Assembly: GCA_902601475.1 (NCBI GenBank)
Contig: CACKNK010000003.1
Span: forward strand, 60,340-124,339
Direction of reading: 5' to 3'
From: an uncultured SAR86 cluster bacterium
Lineage (GTDB): Bacteria; Pseudomonadota; Gammaproteobacteria; Magnimaribacterales; D2472
DNA: 64,000 nucleotides
This document shows, in pieces, positions 35,032 to 45,077 of this stretch (positions within the stretch are counted from its first letter, which is position 1; each line of letters opens with the position of its first letter). The translations under genes and the position numbers were made by a program. The notes below the pieces were generated by a model. That model was given only the letters and a program-made list of their open reading frames with translations. It ran no database searches and was not told where the DNA came from.

Positions 35032-37053
35032 TTACTTCCACTCATCCTCATAAAACTGTTTTAAAACCTTGAAAGCTTTTTTCTTTTTACCGTCTTCATC
35101 TACAAGGCCTTTTCTATTATAAAAGTCTTGTACACCGGCAAGAGGTCTCATCATTGATCTAAAATCTTTTAAAATCCAAGGGCTTAAACCTTGAATTTGA
35201 TCGTTGTTTTGAATCATTTCTAGTTGATGTCGATAAACATCCTCCTGGTATTCTTCGGACCAAATGCCGCCGTCAGCTTTAAAATTTCTTTTTGCACCCG
35301 CCCCAAACTCAGATAAATGAATGGGTTTTTTATATTGAGATTCAATTTTTATAGAGGGCATTAATTCAAACATGAGTTTTCTTAATGTCGACTCCTCAAC
35401 CCCAAGCTGATCAACAATAAAAGATGTATAGTACCAACCAAAATATTCGTTATATGCGATGATATCTAAATGCTCAGCAAGAGGATCCTTGATATTAATT
35501 TTAAATTTATCCATTGAGCCATATAAAGGTTGAAGCTGCGAGACTATTTGTTTAAAAATAGCCTTTTCATAGTCGCTTACAAAACTATGCTTAAGTCCTT
35601 CTTTTGCAAGAAAGTAAGTTAAAGAGCGAAACTGTTCCACACTACCCGATAGCAATGCAGCGGAAATCAATCTAGATGAATCTAATCCCTCTGCAGTCTC
35701 TTTAAGGTCAATCATAAAATCCATCCTTGCATCTGAAAAAGGAGTCTCATTACCAATTGACCAAATAATGACTGAAGCACGGTTCCAGTCTCTATGAATC
35801 ATCTGAGTTAACATCGTTTTTGCGCTAGTTTTTGTTTCAGCATTTGACCAATTGATATTCCAGTAAACCGGGATTTCCTCCCAAAGAAGGATCCCAAGTT
35901 CATCACATAATTGCGAAATGTATCTTGTATAGGGATAGTGAGAGGCCCTAATAAAGTTTACTTTTAAATCCTGGGCAGTATTAAGTAAGTTTTTAAAATG
36001 CTGTTTAGAAAATGCAAACCCCTCTTCTCCAATGGGTTCTGCGTGCATTGATATACCTTTTAACTTGATTTGGTTTCCATTAAGTAAAATATTTTCATCG
36101 ATTACCTTGATTTCCCTAAACCCAATTCTGTCGGAGATGACATCACTATCGGTACTAATAACTACATCATATAGTTTTGGTGATCCGACATCCCACAATA
36201 TAAGATTATTCAAACTTATCTTTTGATTAATTGATCCTTCATTGTCAGAGAAAAAATCTAGGTCTATGCTCAACTCAGGAATTGATAGGTTTACCTTTGT
36301 ACTTACGGGCTCATTTAAATGAACTGTTAACTTAATTTCGTTTGAAGATATGTCGCTTAACTGCAAATTGGCATTTTGTATAAATGTCCTTGGAGTTGAA
36401 ATTAATTGAACATCACCGAGGATTCCTCCATAGGGCCACCAATCAGTTTTTTTCGTTGGTACGCTATCAGCTGACAAAGTATTATCTACCTGAATGATAA
36501 TGAAATTATCTCCATTTTTGAGATACTTCGAAACCTCAAAATTAAAGGCTGTGTATCCTGAATTAAATGCTCCTACTATCTCGCCATTGATGAAGATTTT
36601 TGTTGAAAAGTTACTGGTGCCTATATAGAGATGAACTAGTTCATTGGGTTGAAGCGAATAATTAAATTTTTTATAAAACCAAACAGGTCCTCGATAAAAA
36701 AATAAGTTTTCATTTTGTGAATTCCAATCTCCAGGAACATTCATTGTCTCAGCATCCTCAAAACTAAACTCAACTCTCTCAAGATTATTTTTTTGAGTTT
36801 TATTAGCTGGAAATCCCCCAAAGAAAGACTCTTCGGGAAGTCCGTTATTCATAGGATCAACTATGTGATGCCACTTTCCATTCAAAGTTAGGGAATTTCT
36901 TGAATCAATCCATCCGAGTAATGGATCATGAAAGGGATAATTGGGTGCGGGTCTAGAAAAAAATTCTTCAGTATCTTGCGCGCCCAAGTTTGCAATTAAG
37001 AAAGTGATGAAGAAAATCACAATCAGTAGACTTTGATTAAAAATTCTAAACAT
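35032..37053 (-). CDS. exported glycoside hydrolase family 2 (beta-glucuronidase/galactosidase-like)
   Basis: I start at the ATG at 37053, where [18 protein letters not shown] forms a signal peptide; the open frame upstream overlaps other genes. The mature protein (~650 residues) shows the jelly-roll, Ig-like and TIM-barrel order of GH2: LNGKWH, a galactose-binding-like domain, then RASHYPYTRYISQLCDELGI. The acid/base Asn-Glu is in VIIWSIGNETPFSD and the nucleophile Glu in HLSEFGAGAKR. It overlaps the DUF1330 gene by 8 bases. The substrate is probably a beta-glucuronide or beta-galactoside from algal glycans. Confidence 0.88.
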   Translation of the reverse strand: MFRIFNQSLLIVIFFITFLIANLGAQDTEEFFSRPAPNYPFHDPLLGWIDSRNSLTLNGKWHHIVDPMNNGLPEESFFGGFPANKTQKNNLERVEFSFEDAETMNVPGDWNSQNENLFFYRGPVWFYKKFNYSLQPNELVHLYIGTSNFSTKIFINGEIVGAFNSGYTAFNFEVSKYLKNGDNFIIIQVDNTLSADSVPTKKTDWWPYGGILGDVQLISTPRTFIQNANLQLSDISSNEIKLTVHLNEPVSTKVNLSIPELSIDLDFFSDNEGSINQKISLNNLILWDVGSPKLYDVVISTDSDVISDRIGFREIKVIDENILLNGNQIKLKGISMHAEPIGEEGFAFSKQHFKNLLNTAQDLKVNFIRASHYPYTRYISQLCDELGILLWEEIPVYWNINWSNAETKTSAKTMLTQMIHRDWNRASVIIWSIGNETPFSDARMDFMIDLKETAEGLDSSRLISAALLSGSVEQFRSLTYFLAKEGLKHSFVSDYEKAIFKQIVSQLQPLYGSMDKFKINIKDPLAEHLDIIAYNEYFGWYYTSFIVDQLGVEESTLRKLMFELMPSIKIESQYKKPIHLSEFGAGAKRNFKADGGIWSEEYQEDVYRHQLEMIQNNDQIQGLSPWILKDFRSMMRPLAGVQDFYNRKGLVDEDGKKKKAFKVLKQFYEDEWK

Positions 37054-37336
37054 CAACACCATCAACAAGGACAACCAATCTCTCAGATGATTTTTTTGAG
37101 AATTGAAGAGCGGCAGCATATTCATCCGATTCATAACAGCGCTGGGCTTGGTCGAGTGAGTCAAATTGAACTAAGACTGTTCTCTCAAATCCCTTGCCCT
37201 CTTTTTCAGTTTGATTACCTCCGCGAACTAAAAACTCACCACCATGTTTGATTATTGCTGGTCCAGCCAATTCAAGGTATTTACTATAAATTTCAGGATC
37301 TAGAATATGACATCTAGTGATCCAATAGGCACTCAT
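37046..37336 (-). CDS. DUF1330 family protein
   Basis: A 96-residue cytoplasmic protein with the DUF1330 pattern: start [29 protein letters not shown] in the middle and [19 protein letters not shown]. The fold is a dimeric alpha/beta barrel. Its function is unknown. It overlaps malate synthase G by 4 bases upstream and GH2 by 8 bases downstream, so all three genes are translated from one message. Confidence 0.85.
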   Translation of the reverse strand: MSAYWITRCHILDPEIYSKYLELAGPAIIKHGGEFLVRGGNQTEKEGKGFERTVLVQFDSLDQAQRCYESDEYAAALQFSKKSSERLVVLVDGVDV

Positions 37337-39495
37337 GATGATTTAAAGTTGAGTCTTTCCGAATGAAGAATAGGCTCAGTATATCCGCTGGGTTGAATTC
37401 TTCCTTTGATTGCTAAGTCGACTGCTGCCTTAAAAGCAATATTGTCAAAATCAGGAGCCATGTTTTGATAATCAGGATCTCCACTATTTTGCCCATCAAC
37501 AACTTCAGCCATTTTTTTCATGGACTGAATAATCTCATCCTCTGAGACGATCTTATGGTGAAGCCAGTTTGCAATGTGCTGAGATGAAATTCTGCAAGTT
37601 GCTCTATCTTCCATTAAACCAATATTATTAATATCAGGGACTTTTGAGCATCCAACACCCTGATTTACCCAGCGCACAACATAACCCAAGATGCCTTGAG
37701 CATTATTATCAAGCTCTTCTTGAATCACTTTATCAGTTAACTCCTCAATACTATCCATTAAGGGAACTTGGAGTATGTCATCAAGAGATGCATGCGTTCT
37801 CTTTTGAATCTCAGTTTGCTGATCACTAACAAGAATTTCATGATAATGCATGGCGTGAAGTGTTGCTGCAGTTGGTGATGGCACCCAAGCGCAATTGGCT
37901 CCCGATTTTGGATGTCCAATCTTTACTTGATACATTTCCAACATCTCATCAGGCATTGGCCACATACCTTTTCCAATTTGAGCTTTGCCTTTTAACCCAC
38001 AACTTAACCCAACATCCACATTCCAATCCTCGTAAGCATTAATCCAGGTTTGTTGTTTCATGATTCTTTTAGGAACAACAGGGCCGGCCTCCATGGAGGT
38101 ATGAATCTCATCTCCAGTTCTATCTAAAAAACCAGTATTAATAAAGATTACTCTGTCTTGAGCAGCTCTTATACACTCCTTAAGATTAACTGTTGTTCTT
38201 CGCTCCTCATCCATAATGCCAATTTTTACTGTACTCGCTTCAAGGCCAAGAGCTTGCTCGACAGCAGCAAAAATTTTACATGCAAAAGCTACCTCATCTG
38301 GACCATGCATTTTTGGTTTAACAATATAGATACTTCCTGTTCTGGAATTTTGAAATTTTGAACTTTTATTTAAGTCATGTAGAGCACAACACACAGTGAA
38401 CATAGCATCCATAATTCCTTCAGGAATTTCATTACCGTCCTTGTCTACGATTGCTGGATTAGTCATTAAATGTCCAACATTCCTAACCAACATGGTACTT
38501 CTTCCAGGAAGTGAGAATAGGTTACCATCTGGATCAAGATAGTCTCTATCAGAATTTAAAGATCGGGTCATTTCTTTACCGCCTTTTAAAAAGGTTTCTT
38601 CCAGATCTCCTTTCATTAATCCAAGCCAATTTCTATAGACTTGAATCTTATCCTCTGAATCGACTGCCGCTACTGAATCCTCGCAATCTTGAATAGTAGT
38701 AATTGCTGATTCCATAAAAACATCTTTTATACCAGCTGGATCAGTTGCTCCAACTGAATGATCTCTATCAATCTGAATCTCCACATGCAAGTTATTATTT
38801 TTTAACAAAATTGCACTAGGTGAGTCTGAGACGCCATTAAAACCAACAAACTGATTTACTGATTCTAGTGAAGTTGTTTCTCCTGATTCCAACTCAACCA
38901 AAAGATTACCATCACTAACACTAAGACTTACGGCATTGGTATATGAGCTCTGTTTAAGAGAAAAATATTGATCTAAGAACTGTTTTGCAAAGGCTATAAC
39001 TTTATCGCCTCTAACAGGATTATACGGGCCGGTTTTTTCAGCACCATCAGCCTCATCGATCATATCGGTTCCATAAAGGGCATCATAAAGGCTGCCCCAT
39101 CGAGCATTAGCCGCATTTAAAGCAAATCTTGCATTCATCACTGGAACTACTAATTGGGGTCCAGCAATCATTGCAATCTCTTCATCTACATTATCTGTAG
39201 TAACTGAAAATTCTGAGCCCTCCTCTACTAAATAATTTATTGATTTTAAAAAGTCTTTGTATTCCTCAAAATTAAAATTTGGGTTGTTAATGTGCCAATC
39301 ATCTATTTTGCTTTGAATTTCTTCCCGTATTTTTAAAAAATTTCCATTCTCCGCTCTCAACTCATAGAAAATTTTGCTTAAAGCCGACCAAAATTCATCT
39401 GAACTAATATCAAGCCCTGGAAGCAATTCGTTATCAACAAAATCAGCTAATTCAATAGAGAATTTTAAGTTGTGTAGTTCGGTAAGATTTGTCAT
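37333..39495 (-). CDS. glcB: malate synthase G
   Basis: A 720-residue malate synthase of the large monomeric G type, condensing glyoxylate with acetyl-Co[58 protein letters not shown] and [20 protein letters not shown] are family hallmarks; the Asp and Glu metal ligands and the catalytic Asp region look present. It heads an operon with DUF1330 and GH2 genes. No isocitrate lyase is nearby, so glyoxylate may come from glycolate or purine breakdown. Confidence 0.96.
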   Translation of the reverse strand: MTNLTELHNLKFSIELADFVDNELLPGLDISSDEFWSALSKIFYELRAENGNFLKIREEIQSKIDDWHINNPNFNFEEYKDFLKSINYLVEEGSEFSVTTDNVDEEIAMIAGPQLVVPVMNARFALNAANARWGSLYDALYGTDMIDEADGAEKTGPYNPVRGDKVIAFAKQFLDQYFSLKQSSYTNAVSLSVSDGNLLVELESGETTSLESVNQFVGFNGVSDSPSAILLKNNNLHVEIQIDRDHSVGATDPAGIKDVFMESAITTIQDCEDSVAAVDSEDKIQVYRNWLGLMKGDLEETFLKGGKEMTRSLNSDRDYLDPDGNLFSLPGRSTMLVRNVGHLMTNPAIVDKDGNEIPEGIMDAMFTVCCALHDLNKSSKFQNSRTGSIYIVKPKMHGPDEVAFACKIFAAVEQALGLEASTVKIGIMDEERRTTVNLKECIRAAQDRVIFINTGFLDRTGDEIHTSMEAGPVVPKRIMKQQTWINAYEDWNVDVGLSCGLKGKAQIGKGMWPMPDEMLEMYQVKIGHPKSGANCAWVPSPTAATLHAMHYHEILVSDQQTEIQKRTHASLDDILQVPLMDSIEELTDKVIQEELDNNAQGILGYVVRWVNQGVGCSKVPDINNIGLMEDRATCRISSQHIANWLHHKIVSEDEIIQSMKKMAEVVDGQNSGDPDYQNMAPDFDNIAFKAAVDLAIKGRIQPSGYTEPILHSERLNFKSS

Positions 39496-39570
39496 AAATT
39501 TTAAAAGTTAGATTATCTGAATTATAACTATATAGAGTAAAAATGCATCGCAAAGTTAGATGGTAGAAAC

Positions 39571-39594
39571 AAAAAAGCCCAGCAATTCTGGGCT
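39571..39594 (-). terminator. rho-independent terminator of the second TonB receptor gene
   Basis: Minus-strand stem AGCCCAG (39588-39594 side) and CTGGGCT with a 5-base loop, followed by six T (39571-39576). It lies 25 bases past the receptor stop and before glcB. Confidence 0.85.
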
Positions 39595-39618
39595 CTTATT
39601 TATTATTACTTGGTTAAA

Positions 39619-42240
39619 TTATTTTATTGAATACTTCAAACCAACATAAACCATCCTTCCTCGTGGGTCATGATGCTTAGGATCATAACTCCAATTAGAT
39701 GCGTCATATACTAGAGGAACTTCCTCATCAAAGGCATTTGTCATACCTAATGTTAATAGAAGGTCGTTGTCATTCATATCAAAGTTGTATGAGTATTTTA
39801 GATCAACGGTAAAAAAGCTATCAACATCATTTGTAAATCCTCTAGATTGAGCAATAGCATCTAATGGTCTTGTAGTTTCATAATCTGAAACCCATCTACC
39901 AAAAGCGACAAGAGAGTGATTGCCATTCTGTAGCGCTCCATGGAGAACCATTTTTGTTTCAGGCAATGATCTTGCAAAGTTATCATGATTGAAAAGTCCA
40001 ACCACATCCTTAACCTCACCAGTTTGTAGCGGGATTTCATACTGAAGCATGTGCATGGCTTTTAAACCTAACTGAGCTGAGCCCAAACCAGTATCAAAAT
40101 CATAAGTCATTTCTAAATCAAAGCCATTAGTATCAACAGCCGAAGCATTAAAATAACTGGTGGTAACACCTGTTAGAGTCCCGTCAATAGTTCTTTTTAC
40201 ATCAGGATCTAGTGGGTTTGCTATAACTTTACCTTGTGCACTTTCGATGGTAATCAGATCTGTATAATCAATGGCCCAATAATCTAACTTAAGATTAAAG
40301 TTGTCATTAGGAGACCAAATAAAACCAACATTTAAGTTATCAGACTCTTCAGGATCTAAGTTAGGATTATTCGCTTGAGCAACCCTAATGAATGCAACAC
40401 CCCCAACAGGCGCACCTTCAGTTGTAAAATCTTGAATTCCTTGAAGACCTATTGTTGTAGCCGTTAATTGCGCTAAAGATGCCTCTCTGAATGAAGTACT
40501 CACTGAAGCACGAAGGACTAAATTATCCGAAGCTTGATATCTAGCTGAAATCTTAGGATTAACAGCACTATCATTCTCAAGTTCTTCATACCTTAAGGCG
40601 GCTCTTACCTCTAATTGATCTGAATATTGATTGGATGCTTCAACAAAAACGGCCTTTGCATTCCTGCTGGCCTCACTATTAAGTCCACCACCAAGGAATA
40701 ATAGGTCGGCAGGCACAGCAATACTTCCATCAGCAGTAAATTGTGCAAGGGATTCTGCATTACGTTTGATGTCAAAAGTTTCGTCACGGAATTGTAGCCC
40801 CGCAGCAATGTTAGTGCCACCTAGGCTCCCGGTTACGACGTAATCAAGAACAGAAAGATCTGTACTAATCGATGTTTCTTGAGCTGTAGAAATATAATCT
40901 ATTAATTCTTGAGAGTTTGCTGTAGGGTCAAATAGATTCCAACTTAGATTACCTGACGTACCAGCAGTACCGGCAATAGCCGCTGAAAATCTTGAGGTAC
41001 TAGTATCTGGTTGTCGTCCAAATGATGAGTCACTACTATTAGTATATGAAAGATCCCAATTAAACCCGTTATTGTAAACTCCTGAAAAACTCATTGATAA
41101 TCGATCTACTTCAATTTCTCTGGGAGCATTTGGTGATGGGAAAGCAGATCCTAATGGTCGCCCTAACCACAATACTGGAACTCCAAATGGGTTACCCGCT
41201 TGCCCTGGCAAAATAGCTTTTGAAGGGCTTAAGTAAGACAAAGCAGGATAAGATGGCGATTGTGGATTATCATTAACATCAATCTCTGTTTGAGTAACAT
41301 TAATATTAAAAGTCACGCCGTTTTCAAGCTCATTGGTAAATGATGCAAATGCGCTCATGTGATCCTCATCATTCACAACATTAAATCTTGGGCCAAATAC
41401 AAATCCACAACGGGAGCCACTGGCTTGAGGAATTAAAATTCCTTTATTTTCCACACAGTTTGCATCGGGAACATTTTGAAATGGAGTATAGGTTCCGGCA
41501 TAAGGTCCACTCTCAACGGTACTAGGACCAAATAATAAGAAGCTATTTCCAAGTCCACTAATACCTAATTGAGCTAAGCTTGGGTCAAACTCAGCACCTG
41601 ACATTGGAGAACGATTAAGTTGACTCATAGCAACAACAAAATTACCGTTATCACCATCAACACCCCAAATCACACCAAACCTATCATCAGTCTGCCCACC
41701 AATATCAGCTTCTTGACTTGAGACCTCTACCTCTAAACCAGTAAAGTCTTTTCTTAATATGTAGTTAACAACACCGGCAACAGCATCAGAACCATAAATT
41801 GATGCAGCACCTTCTTTAAGGACTTCAACTCTATCTAGTGCAATTACTGGAATAGACGAAGTATTAACAAACACACTTCCATCATTTGCAGTATTACCAG
41901 CAAGTGTATGTCTTTTGCCATCCACTAAAACTAAGGTTGAAGATAAACCTAAACCTCTTAGGTTTATATTAGATGTTCCTTGAGTGGAACCCTGAGTAAA
42001 GGAATCAGAGTTATTTTCTGATCCAGAGTTGACAGCAATATTTGCAGTGATATCTGCAATGGTTGTTGCGTTTAAATTATCGATCTCGTCTCTACCAATG
42101 ATCTCAACAGGTGAGGCACCATCTGTAGGACTCGATTTAATGTATGAACCTGTTATTACAACTTCTTCAACTTCTTGAGCAACTAAATTAATCGCAAGAA
42201 ATGGAAGCGCAATAAAGCCTAAAAATTTATTAACTTTCAT
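39619..42240 (-). CDS. TonB-dependent outer-membrane receptor (regulon member)
   Basis: An 873-residue receptor: signal peptide, TonB box EEVVITGSYIK, plug with VLKEGAASIYGSDAVAGVVN (about residue 135) and a barrel ending in GRMVYVGLKYSIK. The plug signature and the N-terminal STQGTSNINLRGLGLSSTLVL resemble the group without a long signalling extension. Its own terminator and an upstream 18-bp inverted repeat isolate it as one transcription unit. The substrate is unknown. Sharing that repeat with the exported two-repeat proteins at 42682, 45125, 46731 and 52284 suggests they serve a common nutrient. Confidence 0.93.
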   Translation of the reverse strand: MKVNKFLGFIALPFLAINLVAQEVEEVVITGSYIKSSPTDGASPVEIIGRDEIDNLNATTIADITANIAVNSGSENNSDSFTQGSTQGTSNINLRGLGLSSTLVLVDGKRHTLAGNTANDGSVFVNTSSIPVIALDRVEVLKEGAASIYGSDAVAGVVNYILRKDFTGLEVEVSSQEADIGGQTDDRFGVIWGVDGDNGNFVVAMSQLNRSPMSGAEFDPSLAQLGISGLGNSFLLFGPSTVESGPYAGTYTPFQNVPDANCVENKGILIPQASGSRCGFVFGPRFNVVNDEDHMSAFASFTNELENGVTFNINVTQTEIDVNDNPQSPSYPALSYLSPSKAILPGQAGNPFGVPVLWLGRPLGSAFPSPNAPREIEVDRLSMSFSGVYNNGFNWDLSYTNSSDSSFGRQPDTSTSRFSAAIAGTAGTSGNLSWNLFDPTANSQELIDYISTAQETSISTDLSVLDYVVTGSLGGTNIAAGLQFRDETFDIKRNAESLAQFTADGSIAVPADLLFLGGGLNSEASRNAKAVFVEASNQYSDQLEVRAALRYEELENDSAVNPKISARYQASDNLVLRASVSTSFREASLAQLTATTIGLQGIQDFTTEGAPVGGVAFIRVAQANNPNLDPEESDNLNVGFIWSPNDNFNLKLDYWAIDYTDLITIESAQGKVIANPLDPDVKRTIDGTLTGVTTSYFNASAVDTNGFDLEMTYDFDTGLGSAQLGLKAMHMLQYEIPLQTGEVKDVVGLFNHDNFARSLPETKMVLHGALQNGNHSLVAFGRWVSDYETTRPLDAIAQSRGFTNDVDSFFTVDLKYSYNFDMNDNDLLLTLGMTNAFDEEVPLVYDASNWSYDPKHHDPRGRMVYVGLKYSIK

Positions 42241-42309
42241 GAATTCCCCCTAGAATTTATGTTCTGAATATAACAGCTTTTAGGCTATTTTGAAGGAATT
42301 AAGCGAATG

Positions 42310-42327
42310 TTTTACTTAAGAGTAAAA
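42310..42327. promoter_or_regulatory. inverted repeat TTTTACT-N4-AGTAAAA upstream of the TonB receptor
   Basis: Perfect 7-bp arms around four bases. It is the longest member of a motif set also found at 43389, 53363 and, degenerately, at 45881 and 47498. Read on the minus strand it overlaps a possible -10 (TTAAGT). It lies about 70 bases before the receptor ATG, farther than in the other promoters. Confidence 0.6.
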
Positions 42328-42340
42328 TTAGTATTAACCA

Positions 42341-42627
42341 AAAAAAAACAGAGCCGAGGCTCTGTCTTCTAATCCGAGTTTCGAAGGGGTCTTAAGTGAG
42401 ATTCTCTTAAGCTCCTTGAGGATTCTCTCTTTTCCTCTTGGTGGGTTATAAAGCTATTTTTTATCGTTAACTCTTTATAACGCTTTCGCCCTTCGGACTC
42501 TTCCTTTCGATTCTCTCTAGTTCTCCGTCTGCAGTTGGTCCCTAGTCGGTTTCGTTAGGTAAGATTTATATTACTCCTCTCATACAAATCGTCAAGAGGT
42601 TTTTTAAAAAAAGTTTAAGTTTTTTTA
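42341..42627. repeat. 287-bp perfect direct repeat, copy B
   Basis: Identical to 34745-35031 and in the same orientation. It lies between the TonB receptor promoter region and the terminator of the 42682 gene, so the 440-base gap here is filled by operator, repeat and terminator. Confidence 0.95.
42342..42561 (-). ncRNA. predicted structured small RNA, copy B (~220 nt)
   Basis: Same promoter (TTGACG at 42590-42595, TAATAT at 42568-42573), stems and terminator as copy A. Transcription would run toward the TonB receptor gene and stop at the T-run 42341-42348, about 100 bases before its ATG. Identity includes promoter and terminator, so both copies should be made under the same conditions. Confidence 0.65.
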
Positions 42628-42633
42628 AAAAAA

Positions 42634-42664
42634 TAAAAAAAGGGCTAAGTAGCCCTCTTTTTTT
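42634..42664. terminator. terminator of the 42682 gene, possibly bidirectional
   Basis: Stem AGGGCT/AGCCCT (42641-42646, 42651-42656) flanked by seven A on the left and eight T on the right, so it can end transcripts from either side. It isolates the 42682 gene from RNA copy B. Confidence 0.8.
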
Positions 42665-42681
42665 TATGAAGTTATCGTTTC

Positions 42682-43374
42682 TTAATAATTATATCTAGCA
42701 AGAACTACGACAATTGAAGATTGCATAATTCGTCTATTGTCAGAAACTTTCTTAGAAAATTTTTCAAATGACTTGCTTGCAAGTAAATTTCTATTCCCCT
42801 CTACGGCTGTCTCAATAGATGATGATCCAGTAAACGCATAATGAGTATAAAAGTTTGCTGATCCTGCAATATGAGCTCTCAAACCGTAATCGCCTTCAAT
42901 ATTCCCTGCAGCAACTTGTGCATCAATTAGATCTGACCAAGCATCTGCATAATCACCTGGATCTTTTACCTGCATTCTATAAATGGTATAGACTTTATTC
43001 ATGTCAGCATCACCACCTCCACCACTAGCTAGCTTTCGATTCAAAGCTTGTTCGACTGGTTCTGTAACATCAGAAACGCTTGCTAAGAAAGCACCAAATT
43101 CAGGCGTGTAGAAAGATTCAGTTCCTTTTGCCATATCCGCTTCTGAATCATAACTAATAATCACTGCATGTGATGCGTCATCGTATCCATTAAACGCATA
43201 ATGACCTAAGGTCACAACGCCAGGAAATGATGTACCCCAATTTGATTTCATCAATTTATCAAAAGAACCTGCAAACTTTTGCACGTCTGAGACTTGGATT
43301 GAATAAGAAGCAATGTATCCATCTGCGAATGTTAATGGTGAAATTAACATTAAGCTTAAAAGTAATTTTTTCAT
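42682..43374 (-). CDS. exported protein with two dimeric alpha/beta-barrel (ABM-like) repeats
   Basis: A 230-residue protein with a signal peptide ending near TFADG. Two similar halves of about 100 residues each follow: GYIASYSIQVSDVQKFAGSF... and KVYTIYRMQVKDPGDYADAW..., each with a beta-strand, a helix with D/Y-F-A, and a late helix of the type F..F...VSD. The halves resemble ferredoxin-like ABM/NIPSNAP domains. A strong GGAGGA ribosome site precedes the ATG, and a TTTACT-N4-AGTAAA repeat lies 15 bases before it. Function unknown; it may bind or process a small molecule in the periplasm. Confidence 0.7.
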   Translation of the reverse strand: MKKLLLSLMLISPLTFADGYIASYSIQVSDVQKFAGSFDKLMKSNWGTSFPGVVTLGHYAFNGYDDASHAVIISYDSEADMAKGTESFYTPEFGAFLASVSDVTEPVEQALNRKLASGGGGDADMNKVYTIYRMQVKDPGDYADAWSDLIDAQVAAGNIEGDYGLRAHIAGSANFYTHYAFTGSSSIETAVEGNRNLLASKSFEKFSKKVSDNRRIMQSSIVVVLARYNY

Positions 43375-43388
43375 TAGTTCCTCCTTTT

Positions 43389-43404
43389 TTTACTCTGGAG
43401 TAAA
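43389..43404. promoter_or_regulatory. inverted repeat TTTACTC-TG-GAGTAAA before the 42682 gene
   Basis: Perfect 7-bp arms, 2-base centre, 15 bases before the ATG and directly upstream of the ribosome-binding site. Same consensus as the site at the TonB receptor. Confidence 0.6.
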
Positions 43405-43434
43405 TATCTTAATCTATATAAATAAAAAATAGTA

Positions 43435-44121
43435 TTAGGTTTGAGTATTACTGGTAAATTTTTTAACCCTTGATTCAAAAGCAAAACTAAAAACAAATAT
43501 ACAAATAATATTTATTAGGACGATTATTTTTTGAATAGATGCTTGAAGCACCATAGCATCATAACTTTCCCTAGGATCGTTATGAAAAAGTTGAAAGATC
43601 ACATAACCTAAAGTTGCAGCCAACAAAAAAGATAAGGCAATTATATAAAGATATTCAGATTTTGATCTAATTAAAACGATTACATATAAAAGAATTCCAG
43701 GAATAATTAATCGAAATGCATTTACTGCAAAAAAGACATGAGGCTCAAAAAATAAGTCATAAGGCGTTAAGCCAACAAAAGCAAAAAATAAAGTTCCAAA
43801 TAAAAAAGATAATGAACCTAACCACGCCAATGTATAAGTTAATTTGTTTTCTTTATAAAGGTTTGGAATAAATAAAAAAGCAATGCCTACAATCACAAAT
43901 AAAAACATGGCCTGATTAAAAAGAAACATTGATAAAAAATTTGGCTCGCCAGTAAATGAATTAAATCTTCCTAGATCACTCAAAAAGTTATGCGATAAAA
44001 CATAACCAATTTGTTCATTATTATGAATGTTACCTCCGGGATAAAGATTGATTGCAAAAATTACAGATACAACAAAAAATATGGGAATTAGTTTAAGTAC
44101 AACTGAAGGCCAGAAATTCAT
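43435..44121 (-). CDS. multi-pass membrane protein, DUF998-like
   Basis: A 228-residue protein with six to seven hydrophobic segments. The segment LSHNFLSDLGRFN followed by helices rich in Phe and Leu resembles DUF998 membrane proteins, which have no defined role. It starts 7 bases after the stop of the exported cyclase-family gene, so it is probably in that operon. No catalytic motif was found. Confidence 0.55.
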   Translation of the reverse strand: MNFWPSVVLKLIPIFFVVSVIFAINLYPGGNIHNNEQIGYVLSHNFLSDLGRFNSFTGEPNFLSMFLFNQAMFLFVIVGIAFLFIPNLYKENKLTYTLAWLGSLSFLFGTLFFAFVGLTPYDLFFEPHVFFAVNAFRLIIPGILLYVIVLIRSKSEYLYIIALSFLLAATLGYVIFQLFHNDPRESYDAMVLQASIQKIIVLINIICIFVFSFAFESRVKKFTSNTQT

Positions 44122-44128
44122 TTAAAAC

Positions 44129-45064
44129 TCAATTAATAGCTATGGGGTTAATAATCATTTGAACGGCACCTCTGACTTTTGCAGGTCCAAGCACAAATAA
44201 GAATTCCGATACATTGTCGTTAGCGAGTTCACCAGTATTCATAGTTTCTAAAATATAGATGCCATTTTCCTGAATTAAAATGCCATGACCTGGGTAAGGT
44301 TCGTTGGCTTTGATTGGTGGAACCACATCCAGTGACCATGTATCAGCGCCAACGGCAACCACTTCTTTATCAGCCAAATAGCTTGCAACTTCAGGGGTAA
44401 TTCCAGGTGCGCCCGAACCCCACTCTTGGGGATTTGAATCGTACTTATGTTGAGTCCATCCGGTATGAAAAATTACAACATCACCGGATTCAACCGAAAT
44501 ATTCTGAGCACGAAGTGCTTTTTTGACGTCACTTAAATTAAAAGTTTCACCAGCCTCTAGGTGATCAACTTTTTTTACTGCTGCAATGTTAATCAACAAT
44601 CCTCTCGCCACTAAAGGAGGTATTTTTTCAATTCCAAGCTTAGTTAGACCAGTAATTTGAGAAATCTCTTTGCCATCAAAACAGTTATAAAAAACTGCAT
44701 TTGGATCACCGATATGACCAAGCCCATCAATTTGTGGGCCGATACCAAACCAACCCTGAAAAATATCATCGTTGTAAGTTGCATTTGGGAATTGATCTTT
44801 ACCAAACTGACCTGTGGGTTGGACAACTTGCAACGAGAGTGATCTTGGAGGATATGCTGGAGTGTTTTGATCAATAATCACGCCCAGACTGTATGCCTTG
44901 CCAGTTTTAATTAATTGGCTTGCTTTTAAGATTGATTCTGGATTTATTAAATTAGCATTTCCTATCTCATCACCTTCACCCCAGCGTGAAAACTCACAAG
45001 TTTCATTAGCAACTAGAACAGGCAGAGAAATGACTGCTCCTAATAAAAATAAAATCCTCTTCAT
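44129..45064 (-). CDS. exported cyclase-family (kynurenine-formamidase-like) hydrolase
   Basis: A 311-residue protein with signal peptide (to about residue 20). FHTGWTQHKY, GITPEVASYLADKEVVAVGADTW and PYPGHGILIQENGIYILE are hallmarks of the cyclase superfamily (PF04199), Mn/Zn hydrolases including kynurenine formamidase. The usual HxGTHxD metal motif reads QIDGLGHIGD, so one His is replaced. Export makes a role in kynurenine breakdown unlikely; a periplasmic hydrolase on an amide or lactone is more probable. It lies downstream of the 45125 gene after a terminator. Confidence 0.75.
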   Translation of the reverse strand: MKRILFLLGAVISLPVLVANETCEFSRWGEGDEIGNANLINPESILKASQLIKTGKAYSLGVIIDQNTPAYPPRSLSLQVVQPTGQFGKDQFPNATYNDDIFQGWFGIGPQIDGLGHIGDPNAVFYNCFDGKEISQITGLTKLGIEKIPPLVARGLLINIAAVKKVDHLEAGETFNLSDVKKALRAQNISVESGDVVIFHTGWTQHKYDSNPQEWGSGAPGITPEVASYLADKEVVAVGADTWSLDVVPPIKANEPYPGHGILIQENGIYILETMNTGELANDNVSEFLFVLGPAKVRGAVQMIINPIAIN

Positions 45065-45077
45065 ATTTATATCTCCA

